DNA from: an uncultured Dehalococcoidia bacterium
GTDB taxonomy: Bacteria; Chloroflexota; Dehalococcoidia; Tepidiformales; Tepidiformaceae
Length of the DNA: 6,392 nucleotides
Assembly (NCBI GenBank): GCA_937954195.1
Contig: CALFYR010000629.1
Location: 1 to 6,392, forward strand
Direction of reading: 5' to 3'
A program made the position numbers and the translations under genes. Shown in pieces: positions 1 through 5,807 of this stretch. Numbering within the stretch: the stretch's first letter is position 1; every line of letters starts with the position of its first letter. The notes beneath the pieces are model-generated. The model had not been told where the DNA came from. It saw only the letters and a list, made by a program, of their open reading frames with translations, and searched no databases.

Positions 1-1
1 G

Positions 2-766
2 GTGGCTCTCCATGAACGAGCCGCCTTTGCCCTTTACGGTGGTCGCCACGCCGACGCGCGGCCGTTCATCGGCCTTTTCGGCTTCGCCGAGGGCCTGGTC
101 CACTGCCGCCATGTCGTGACCGTCGCACTCGATCACCTTCCAGCCGAAGCCCGCCCACATCTTCGCGGGGTCGATCTCCATGATGTCCTTGCCCCAGCCA
201 TCGTTCTGGATGCCGTTGCGGTCCACGAGCCCGATGATGCGGTCTCCAAGGTCGAAATGCGGGACGGCCATCGCCGCTTCCCACACCTGGCCCTCGTTCA
301 GTTCGCCATCCCCCATCAGCACCCAGCAGCGGAAGTCCCGCTTGTCCATGCGGCCCGAAAGGGCGTGCCCGATCGCGAACGACAACCCCTGGCCCAGCGA
401 GCCACCCGACATTTCGATGCCCGGCAGCGCGTTCATCGAGGGATGGCCCTGCAACGGGCTCCCCAGGGAACGGAAGCTCTTCAGCAACTCGGTGCTGAAA
501 AAGCCGCGCTCCGCGAGGATGGAGTAGTAGAACGGCGTCGCGTGTCCTTTCGAAAGGATGAAGCGATCGCGGTCGGGCCAATCGGGGTTGGCGGTGTCGC
601 AACGAAGATGGTTCCAGAACAGCGACACACCGAGTTCGACCGCCGAAAGCGAGCCGCCGGGGTGTCCACTTTGCGCCTGGTACACCATCTCGACGATGTC
701 TTTGCGGACGCGCTTCGCGACATCCGTGAGCTCGGCGATGGAGGTTGGTGCGATGGTCGTGGGCAT
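2..766 (-). CDS. Transketolase, N-terminal (TPP-binding) subunit, 3' end beyond the window
   Basis: Transketolase moves two-carbon ketol units between sugar phosphates in the cytoplasm (non-oxidative pentose phosphate pathway or Calvin cycle). I translated the minus strand from ATG 766-764; it stays open for 255 codons to the left edge. Visible family marks are SGHPGG (His35), SKGHA (His75), QGHP (His108), GSLGQGLS near residue 122, and the thiamine-pyrophosphate motif that starts with GDGE at 152 and closes with DRN at 182-184. The wording of these blocks (SKGHATPFYY, LAERGFF) resembles the split form, in which this part is a separate protein of about 270-290 residues followed by a C-terminal subunit gene. 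Only some 20-30 residues would then be missing, and the partner should lie just left of the window. A full-length single-chain enzyme is less likely but cannot be excluded. The gene is divergent from prfC. No Shine-Dalgarno site is visible; a TACCAT hexamer ends 8 bases before the ATG. Confidence 0.93.
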   Translation of the reverse strand, partial: MPTTIAPTSIAELTDVAKRVRKDIVEMVYQAQSGHPGGSLSAVELGVSLFWNHLRCDTANPDWPDRDRFILSKGHATPFYYSILAERGFFSTELLKSFRSLGSPLQGHPSMNALPGIEMSGGSLGQGLSFAIGHALSGRMDKRDFRCWVLMGDGELNEGQVWEAAMAVPHFDLGDRIIGLVDRNGIQNDGWGKDIMEIDPAKMWAGFGWKVIECDGHDMAAVDQALGEAEKADERPRVGVATTVKGKGGSFMESH

Positions 767-774
767 ACGCCGCA

Positions 775-780
775 ATGGTA
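775..780 (-). promoter_or_regulatory. Putative -10 element of the transketolase gene
   Basis: Read on the minus strand the hexamer is TACCAT (fits TAnnnT), with 8 bases between it and the ATG at 766. Transcription would begin at or within a base or two of the start codon, giving an essentially leaderless mRNA. An overlapping alternative, TATTAC at 783-778, is also possible. I see no convincing -35 hexamer. This is inferred from spacing and hexamer only. Confidence 0.3.
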
Positions 781-818
781 ATAGGGATGCGCGTTAAGCG
801 GTGCGCATGGCCGCGGGG

Positions 819-829
819 TTGTCCGACAA
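819..829. repeat. 11-bp palindrome in the divergent transketolase/prfC intergenic region
   Basis: TTGTC-C-GACAA is a perfect inverted repeat with 5-base arms around one central base. It lies between the two divergent genes, upstream of both predicted -10 elements, where an operator could sit. Arms this short can occur by chance. The rest of 767-923 contains nothing else that I can interpret. Confidence 0.2.
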
Positions 830-882
830 TTCACAATCCGGCAACAGGGTTCGCCCCAAGTGCCCCTTCCACCTGAATCCGC

Positions 883-888
883 TACGCT
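883..888 (+). promoter_or_regulatory. Putative -10 element of prfC
   Basis: TACGCT (within GCTACGCTC) fits TAnnnT and closely resembles the GCTACACTC found before proA at 5794-5802. Transcription would start near 895, leaving a leader of about 29 bases before ATG 924. No clear -35 hexamer is visible at 15-19 bases upstream. Confidence 0.35.
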
Positions 889-923
889 CGATCTACGGAC
901 ACACGACTGGCCGTCCTCCCGCA

Positions 924-2525
924 ATGACGACTCCAACCGAATCCCCCGCAAGCGCCGCTGAGTTGCGCGCCGAAGTCGAGCGCCGCCGCACCTTCGCGAT
1001 CATTTCGCACCCCGACGCCGGCAAGACAACGCTGACCGAGAAGTTCCTTCTGTACGGAGGCGCCGTCGAAGAGGCCGGCTCGGTCCGCGCCCGCAAGAAC
1101 GCCCGCGCCGCCACCTCGGACTGGATGGCGATGGAGCAACAGCGCGGCATCTCGATCACGAGCACGGCGCTCCAGTTCGACGCCTTCGATTGCCGATTCA
1201 ACTTGCTGGATACGCCGGGCCACCAGGACTTCAGCGAAGACACCTACCGCACACTCATGGCCGTCGATAGCGCGGTGATGGTGCTCGATAGCGCGAAGGG
1301 CATCGAAAGCCAGACCCGCAAGCTGTTCGATGTCTGCCGGCGCCGCGGCATTCCGATCCTCACGTTCATCAACAAGCTGGACCACGCCGGGCGCGAGCCG
1401 CTCGAACTCCTCGACGAGATCGAGGACCTCCTCCAGATCAAGACCGTGCCGATGAACTGGCCGATCGGCGACGGCCCCACGTTCGGCGGCGTGTACGACC
1501 TGGTGTCCAACGCGGTCCTCCGCTTCGAGCGCACCGAAGGTAACCGCTTCCGCGCACCTGTCTCCGTCGGCGACATCGACGACCCGAAGCTCACGGAACT
1601 CCTCGGCGATAAGGGCCACGCCGACCTGCGGGAAAACGTCGAGCTCGTGCGCGGCATCACGCCGCCGTTCGACCGGGAAGCGTTCCTGCGCGGCGAACAG
1701 ACGCCGGTGTTCTTCGGCAGCGCGCTGAACAACTTCGGCGTCGAACCCTTCCTGGCCGCGCTCAAGGACCTGGCCCCCGCCCCCGGCCCGCGCGAATCTT
1801 CGGTCGGCGTCGTCGCCCCCGAAGACACGGAGTTCAGCGGCTTCATCTTCAAGATCCAGGCCAACATGGACCCGAACCACCGCGACCGCATGGCGTTCCT
1901 GCGCATTTGCTCCGGAAAGTTCGAGAAAGACATGGCGGTCCATCACCCACGCCTGAACAAGTCGGTCCGCATCACCCGGCCCCACCGCCTGTTTGCGCGC
2001 GAACGCGAAACCGTGGAGGAAGCCTACGCAGGCGACGTCATCGGCCTGGTGAATCCCGGCGTCTTCGTCATCGGCGATACGCTCACGGGGGGCAGCAAGC
2101 GCCAGTTCGACGCCATTCCGCGCTTCCAGCCGGAGGTTTTCGCCACCCTCGAAAGCCAGTCGTTCTCGAAATCCAAGCAGTTCCAGCGCGGCCTCGAACA
2201 GCTTGAGGAAGAGGGCGCAATCCACGTGTTCTACCGGGTTGATGGCTCGCGTTCGGCCCCAATCCTTGGCGCGGTTGGCCATCTGCAGTTCGAAGTCGCG
2301 GCGGCTCGTCTCGAAGCCGAGTACGGCGTCCAAACCCGGATCGAACCGATGCCGCATTCCAGCGCGAAGGCCTACATCCATCCCGGTGGCGAAGTCCGCT
2401 GGCCACGCTCAACCATCCTGGTCACCGCTCGCGGCGATGTCCCGGCGGCAATCTTCGCCTCCCCGTGGGAAGAGGATTACTGCCGCAAAGAAAACCCGGA
2501 GATGGAACTCCGCGACCTGGACTAA
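924..2525 (+). CDS. prfC: Peptide chain release factor 3 (RF3), translational GTPase
   Basis: RF3 is a ribosome-bound GTPase that removes RF1/RF2 from the ribosome after peptide release. The product is 533 residues, close to the 529 of E. coli RF3. The GTPase motifs are in order: P-loop SHPDAGKT (28-35), switch block QRGISIT (73-79), DTPGH (96-100), NKLD (150-153) and SAL near 265. RF3-specific stretches include SEDTYRTL, FKIQANMDPNHRDR near 308-321, and GAVGHLQFEV in the C-terminal domain, which separate it from EF-G and other relatives. I chose ATG 924 because homology begins a few residues later (ELRAEVERRRTFAIISHP). The frame stays open upstream to 801, but that part looks like untranslated intergenic sequence. 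No Shine-Dalgarno site precedes the ATG. The stop TAA (2523-2525) overlaps the stop of the convergent hotdog gene, so no terminator fits between them. Confidence 0.97.
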   Translation: MTTPTESPASAAELRAEVERRRTFAIISHPDAGKTTLTEKFLLYGGAVEEAGSVRARKNARAATSDWMAMEQQRGISITSTALQFDAFDCRFNLLDTPGHQDFSEDTYRTLMAVDSAVMVLDSAKGIESQTRKLFDVCRRRGIPILTFINKLDHAGREPLELLDEIEDLLQIKTVPMNWPIGDGPTFGGVYDLVSNAVLRFERTEGNRFRAPVSVGDIDDPKLTELLGDKGHADLRENVELVRGITPPFDREAFLRGEQTPVFFGSALNNFGVEPFLAALKDLAPAPGPRESSVGVVAPEDTEFSGFIFKIQANMDPNHRDRMAFLRICSGKFEKDMAVHHPRLNKSVRITRPHRLFARERETVEEAYAGDVIGLVNPGVFVIGDTLTGGSKRQFDAIPRFQPEVFATLESQSFSKSKQFQRGLEQLEEEGAIHVFYRVDGSRSAPILGAVGHLQFEVAAARLEAEYGVQTRIEPMPHSSAKAYIHPGGEVRWPRSTILVTARGDVPAAIFASPWEEDYCRKENPEMELRDLD

Positions 2526-2938
2526 GCGCGCGAGCGCAGCCCGTAGATCGACGTGTGCTCGACTTCGGCGCAGAGGCCCTCGACGTCAGCCACGCGCACA
2601 CTGAACGTCACGTACTTGTCCCCATTTCGCTCGAACGTCCGGATGATCTCGCCGGAAACCGTCGCCTTCGTCCCGGCCGGCGGACAGCGGTGGACCGTCA
2701 TCTCCGAAGCCGTGTGAACGCCGGCCTCGTAGTGGAACGTCTCGTGGATGAGGCGGCCGTAGGCGCCAAGGAACATCCCCGGCGGCACGGTCAGTACTCC
2801 GTCGTGTGTGTACAACTCGGGCGACTCCGCGCCTCGCGCCAGGTACGTAGCTATCGCTGCCTGGTCGTAGGTGATCTCGTAGCTGTTCAGTGCCTTGCCG
2901 GGCGGCGCGTTCTCTTCGTTCATCACGGGCAGGCCCAT
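2522..2938 (-). CDS. Hotdog-fold protein, like the N-terminal half of MaoC-type dehydratases
   Basis: The product is about 138 residues. Its pattern matches the non-catalytic N-terminal half of double-hotdog (R)-hydratases/dehydratases: a YDQAAIATYLARG helix, a SPELYTHDG turn, then PPGMF (55-59, counted from the 2947 ATG), a central HYEAG segment, and strands with TVHRCPPAGTKATVSGEI and AEVEHTSIYG. No HxD catalytic pair is visible, so it probably acts as a partner or substrate-binding subunit for acyl thioesters. It is the second gene of an operon with the hotdog gene at 2944-3336. Two starts are possible. ATG 2947 overlaps the upstream stop as ATGA, but the strong AGGGAGG at 2954-2948 touches it directly. 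ATG 2938 lies 9 bases from that site, a workable spacing, so I prefer it. The TAG stop shares bases with the prfC stop. Family assignment is good, exact role unknown. Confidence 0.8.
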   Translation of the reverse strand: MGLPVMNEENAPPGKALNSYEITYDQAAIATYLARGAESPELYTHDGVLTVPPGMFLGAYGRLIHETFHYEAGVHTASEMTVHRCPPAGTKATVSGEIIRTFERNGDKYVTFSVRVADVEGLCAEVEHTSIYGLRSRA

Positions 2939-2943
2939 GGTGG

Positions 2944-3336
2944 TCATCCTCCCTGGACCTTGCAGGTCGCCTCGGCGAACGCCACAACCGTGCCTTCGCC
3001 GTCGATGACTTTCAGTTCGACGGTCACGGTGTTGCCGTTCGCTGGCGTCGCGTCTTCGATGATCGCGCCGGTCACGGTCGCTGGAGCACCTTCGTAAAGC
3101 GGGCGCCGCAGCCGCCCTTTGAACGTCGAACCGGCCTGCCAGCGCGCGCCATAGGTCTCCTGCATCAGCCGGCTCATGTACCCGAGCACGGTGGTGCCGG
3201 GAATGAAGCCGCCTTTGTAGCCCATCTCCTTCGCCTTCTCGTCGTCGTGGATGGAACCGCGCGAATTCGCCGCCGTGTTAATCGGGGTGATCGTCAGGGT
3301 CGGCAACGCCGCATCCCTGGTTGTGGGCAGGGTCAT
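2944..3336 (-). CDS. Hotdog-fold MaoC-like (de)hydratase subunit
   Basis: The product is 130 residues and is the first gene of a two-gene operon. Residues 28-47 carry the MaoC-like segment SIHDDEKAKEMGYKGGFIPG, comparable to the H-x-D helix and following loop of (R)-specific enoyl-CoA hydratases. It is followed by an alpha-helical TTVLGYMSRLMQETYG stretch and the strands FKGRLRRPLYEGAPATVTG and VVAFAEATCKV, which fit the second half of the hotdog fold. His30 and Asp31/Asp32 are candidates for the catalytic pair, but the helix seems one residue shorter than usual, so activity is not assured. The start ATG 3336 has a GGAGG Shine-Dalgarno site 5 bases upstream. The frame is open far upstream, antisense to the CoA-transferase gene, but that part is a shadow. 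The probable function is hydration or dehydration of an acyl-CoA or acyl-ACP together with the next gene's product; the substrate is unknown. Confidence 0.82.
   Translation of the reverse strand: MTLPTTRDAALPTLTITPINTAANSRGSIHDDEKAKEMGYKGGFIPGTTVLGYMSRLMQETYGARWQAGSTFKGRLRRPLYEGAPATVTGAIIEDATPANGNTVTVELKVIDGEGTVVAFAEATCKVQGG
2948..2954 (-). promoter_or_regulatory. Shine-Dalgarno site that decides the start of the second hotdog gene
   Basis: On the minus strand this reads AGGGAGG, a near-perfect anti-16S match. It lies inside the 3' end of the upstream hotdog gene. It abuts ATG 2947 with no spacer but stands 9 bases before ATG 2938, favouring the latter and giving translational coupling within the operon. 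Confidence 0.6.
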
Positions 3337-3341
3337 GGCCC

Positions 3342-3346
3342 CCTCC
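3342..3346 (-). promoter_or_regulatory. Strong Shine-Dalgarno site of the first hotdog gene
   Basis: GGAGG on the minus strand, 5 bases before ATG 3336. It fixes this start against the very long open frame that continues upstream, and it contrasts with the absence of such a site before the divergent gene. Confidence 0.7.
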
Positions 3347-3386
3347 GTGTGAATCAGTGCTGCGACCCGCTCGCGCCGCATTTCGG

Positions 3387-3393
3387 TAGGATA
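3387..3393. promoter_or_regulatory. Putative bidirectional -10 element between hotdog operon and CoA-transferase operon
   Basis: The seven bases TAGGATA hold a -10-like hexamer on both strands: TAGGAT (3387-3392) on plus and TATCCT (3393-3388) on minus. On the plus strand 7 bases separate it from GTG 3400, so the mRNA may start at the start codon. On the minus strand transcription would begin near 3381, giving a leader of about 45 bases that carries the GGAGG site. Only one such pair is visible in the 63-base intergenic region. No strong -35 hexamer is seen on either side. Inferred from sequence only. Confidence 0.42.
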
Positions 3394-3399
3394 CACGCC

Positions 3400-4641
3400 G
3401 TGCCCGAACCACCACTCGCCGGCGTCCGCATCCTCTCCATGGAACAGGCTGTCGCGCTCCCCGTCGCCACTCGCCACCTCGCCGATATGGGCGCCGAAGT
3501 CATCCGGGTCCAATCCCACGGGCGCGGGGTGCCGAACCTCTCGGAGATCGACCTCACGCGGAACAAGCGGCAGCTCGCCCTCGACCTGAACGTCGATGGC
3601 GCCGCCGAGGCGTTCCTGCGCGTGGCCGCCACGTGCGATGTTGTCGCGCACAATTACACGCCGCGCGTCGTGCGGAAATTCGGCATCGACTACGAATCGG
3701 TCCGCGCGATCAAGCCGGACATCATGTACGTCTCGCTCACCGGGTTCGGCACCACCGGCCCGTGGGGCGAGCGGCCGCTGTTCGGGCCCGGCGCCGAGGC
3801 TGTTTCGGGACACAACTGGCTCATCGGCGACCCGGACGACTGGCCGGGACGGCCGGGCACCATCGTTTATGCCGACACCACGTGTGGCCTGAATACAGCG
3901 TTCGCCATCCTTGCAGCGCTCGAAGAACGGGAGCGCACCGGCGAGGGCCAGCACATCGACATCTCGCTGTATGAGACCTCGGTCGCCCAACTCGGTCCGG
4001 TCCTCGCCGAGGCCCAGCTCGGCGCAACTCCCGCACGCGCCGGCAACGGTGACGCTACGTTCGCACTCCACGGCGTCTTCGAAACACAGGGCCACGACCG
4101 GCACCTTGCACTCGCCGTGCGCGACGACCAGGCAGCCGCGCTGATGGACGCAACCGGCATCCGCGAGCCTACCGCCGCAGCCGTCGCTGCCTGGGCGCGA
4201 AACCTCGCGGCGGAGGACGCGGCCGCCGCTCTCCAGGCGCGCGGTATCGCCGCATCTCCGGTGGCCGATGCCGCCGACGTCGCCACGGATGCGCATCTCG
4301 GGGCGCGCGGGTTCTTCGGTATAGCCGAACGAAGCCAGGGCGGGCGTTCGGGCGCGTACCCGCACGTCGGGCCGGCGTGGGGCGGTGGCCCGGCGGTACC
4401 GTTGGAAGAGTCGCGGCCGGTCGGATGCCATAGTGAAGACATCCTCCGTGACTACGCGGGTTACACGGCGACCGAGATCCGGCGACTCATCGATGCGGGG
4501 GTCACGGGCGTAGCGACACCGCCTTCACCACCCGCGCGAACGGCTGAGGCGCAGCAGCTCCGCGTCACCCGCGGCGAGTTCTCGCGCGTTGATGCCGACC
4601 ATGGCGGGTGGCGCGCAGTCGCCGGCGGAAACCGCCCGTGA
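3400..4641 (+). CDS. CaiB/BaiF family III CoA-transferase, catalytic type
   Basis: Family III CoA-transferases move CoA between carboxylic acids through an aspartyl-CoA intermediate. The product is 413 residues. Family marks in order: LAGVRILSMEQAVALP (6-21), HLADMGAEVIRVQ, the LTRNKRQLALDLN block, DVVAHNYTPRVVRKFGIDYE, the SLTGFGTTGPWGERPLF block, then YADTTCGL with the catalytic Asp159 (codon 3874-3876), and the TGEGQHIDISLYE block. The C-terminal part has LGARGFF and the closing GYTATEIRRLIDAGVTG. The linker domain appears shorter than usual. About 40 extra residues, rich in Pro, Ala and Arg, follow the point where family members normally end. GTG 3400 is chosen because homology starts at once after it; ATG 3439 would cut the first strand. 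The stop TGA overlaps the next gene's GTG. The substrate acid is unknown; divergent MaoC-like genes suggest a short acyl-CoA pathway. Confidence 0.92.
   Translation: MPEPPLAGVRILSMEQAVALPVATRHLADMGAEVIRVQSHGRGVPNLSEIDLTRNKRQLALDLNVDGAAEAFLRVAATCDVVAHNYTPRVVRKFGIDYESVRAIKPDIMYVSLTGFGTTGPWGERPLFGPGAEAVSGHNWLIGDPDDWPGRPGTIVYADTTCGLNTAFAILAALEERERTGEGQHIDISLYETSVAQLGPVLAEAQLGATPARAGNGDATFALHGVFETQGHDRHLALAVRDDQAAALMDATGIREPTAAAVAAWARNLAAEDAAAALQARGIAASPVADAADVATDAHLGARGFFGIAERSQGGRSGAYPHVGPAWGGGPAVPLEESRPVGCHSEDILRDYAGYTATEIRRLIDAGVTGVATPPSPPARTAEAQQLRVTRGEFSRVDADHGGWRAVAGGNRP
4624..4636 (+). other. Small hairpin just before the second CoA-transferase start
   Basis: GGCGG-AAA-CCGCC forms a perfect 5-bp stem with a three-base loop, ending one base before GTG 4638. 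It could influence coupled translation, and its GGCGG is the only, weak, Shine-Dalgarno candidate (9-base spacer). In DNA this rich in G and C it may be accidental. Confidence 0.2.
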
Positions 4642-5762
4642 CGCAACGGCCACGCGCGCTCGATGTTGGCACAGGGGTTGGCCCCGGCTATGCGGCGCGG
4701 CTCCTCGCCGAAACCGGCTGGGACGTCGTGAAGACCGAGCCGCCCGGCGGCGACCCGCTCCGCCATGTTGAGTCCCGCTGGGGAGGCGGCACGGGTGGCG
4801 CGTTCCTCTTCGCGAACGCCGGCAAGCGGTCGGTCGCGGTCGATATGGCGACGCTGCGCAGGCTGGCCGCGGCGGCGGACGTGGTCGTGGGGGACTTCTC
4901 GCCGTTCGCCCTGGCGGAAGTGGCACTCCCCGCTGACGCGTATCAGACCCTGGCCCCCCGCCAGGTCATCGCATCGGTCAGCGCCTTTGGACTCAGCGGG
5001 CCAAAGGCCAGTTGGGCATCGACCGACCTCGTCGTGCAGGCCGCCAGCGGGCTCATGTTCCTGACGGGCGAGCACGACCAACCACCGATGCAACTGCCGC
5101 CGTACCAGGGCGCCATCATGGGCGGGGTCGCCGCCGCCTCGGCCATCCTTCTCGGAGTTCGCTCCGCTCGGAAGTCGGGTGTGCTCCAGCGAGTCGATAC
5201 TTCGCTCGTCGAAGCGCTCGCGGTGCACACCGCGGCCCAGATCAGCGAGTACGTTTACGACGGCGGAGTCGCGCGCCGGGAGGCGCGGATCAAGGCGGGC
5301 CTGCGCATGGTCCCCGCCAGCGACCGGTTCGTGTACTGCGCACCCGGCGCGGTGGCCACGATGCGGATGGATGGCGTGGCTCAGTTGCTCGACGAACCGC
5401 GCCTCGCCGAAGAGCGCTTCCAGACCGCCGAGGGCCGCATGCGGCACTTCGACGAGTTCGTCGAGCTCTTTGTGCCGCCGTTCCAGCGCAAGACGGCGCA
5501 GGAGTGGTTCGAAGAGGCGGAGGCGCTCCACCTCACCTTCGCGCTCGTCCAGACCATCGACGACCTGTTCGCCTGCCCGCAGCTGGAAGCGCGCGGCCTG
5601 CTGCGCGAGGTCCGGGCCCCTGGAGGGGATCGCGTCCGGATTCCCGGGCGGCCCTTCAGGACCGTCGGCGGACCACCCGCCGCAACGCTCCCGCCGCCGG
5701 GCGAGCCTGGAATGCACACGGGAGAGGTGCTTGCCGAATGGCTCGCGGACTCGGCCGGCTGA
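4638..5762 (+). CDS. CaiB/BaiF family III CoA-transferase paralogue lacking the catalytic aspartate
   Basis: The product is 374 residues and spans the complete family fold: LDVGTGVGPGYAARLLAETGWDVVKTEPPGGDPLR at the N terminus, FLFANAGKRSVAVDM, DVVVGDFSPF, SVSAFGLSGPKASW, the TDLVVQAASGLMFLTG block, and a C-terminal domain with RFQTAEGRMRHFDEF, QLEARGLLREV, RIPGRPFRT and GEPGMHTGEVLAEWL. Aligned on the shared Gly163 and the following AIL segment, the position of the catalytic aspartate is Ala159 in PYQGAIMGGV; no Asp lies nearby. I therefore infer a non-catalytic or altered subunit, probably paired with the upstream transferase. The start GTG 4638 overlaps the upstream TGA as GTGA, typical of translational coupling. 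GTG 4608 is an alternative that adds ten Arg-rich residues without homology. No strong Shine-Dalgarno site is present. Confidence 0.9.
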   Translation: MTQRPRALDVGTGVGPGYAARLLAETGWDVVKTEPPGGDPLRHVESRWGGGTGGAFLFANAGKRSVAVDMATLRRLAAAADVVVGDFSPFALAEVALPADAYQTLAPRQVIASVSAFGLSGPKASWASTDLVVQAASGLMFLTGEHDQPPMQLPPYQGAIMGGVAAASAILLGVRSARKSGVLQRVDTSLVEALAVHTAAQISEYVYDGGVARREARIKAGLRMVPASDRFVYCAPGAVATMRMDGVAQLLDEPRLAEERFQTAEGRMRHFDEFVELFVPPFQRKTAQEWFEEAEALHLTFALVQTIDDLFACPQLEARGLLREVRAPGGDRVRIPGRPFRTVGGPPAATLPPPGEPGMHTGEVLAEWLADSAG

Positions 5763-5774
5763 GAAGATCTGCCG

Positions 5775-5792
5775 CCCGGGCTAATCGCCGGG
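5775..5792 (+). other. Short inverted repeat between the CoA-transferase operon and proA
   Basis: CCCGG and CCGGG arms flank an 8-base loop (GCTAATCG). There is no run of T after it, so it is not a standard intrinsic terminator. It ends just before the proA -10 element and could be a weak terminator, an operator, or chance. The 45-base intergenic region 5763-5807 holds only this and the promoter. Confidence 0.25.
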
Positions 5793-5801
5793 TGCTACAC
5801 T
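5793..5801 (+). promoter_or_regulatory. Putative extended -10 promoter of proA
   Basis: TGCTACACT combines an extended -10 TGn with TACACT (5796-5801). Six bases separate it from GTG 5808, so transcription would be expected to start at or next to the GTG. No -35 is evident, as is common for extended -10 promoters. Confidence 0.5.
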
Positions 5802-5807
5802 CTCAGC

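Noticed and set aside
2..781. A 259-codon plus-strand open frame at the left edge
   Set aside because: The minus strand encodes an unmistakable transketolase subunit here; the plus frame is its complement.
801..923. A 41-codon N-terminal extension of prfC
   Set aside because: It has no resemblance to RF3, contains the predicted -10 element, and RF3 homology begins just after ATG 924.
882..2381. A 499-codon open frame on the minus strand across prfC
   Set aside because: It is antisense to a certain RF3 gene, and its composition (very high Ala, Arg, Glu, Val, no recognisable domain) is what the complementary frame of a high-GC gene gives.
3337..4431. Upstream part of a 495-codon minus-strand open frame that ends in the first hotdog gene
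   Set aside because: Only the last 130 residues look like a protein and follow a GGAGG site; the rest is antisense to the CoA-transferase gene and crosses the promoter.
4461..5717. A 418-codon minus-strand open frame across the second CoA-transferase
   Set aside because: It is antisense to a clear family III CoA-transferase and has no recognisable domain or start signal.
2522..5762. Mesaconyl-CoA transferase plus hydratase of the 3-hydroxypropionate bicycle
   Set aside because: The mix of CoA-transferase and MaoC genes recalls it, but the hotdog proteins are separate half-size chains, one transferase lacks the catalytic Asp, and no specific signature supports it.
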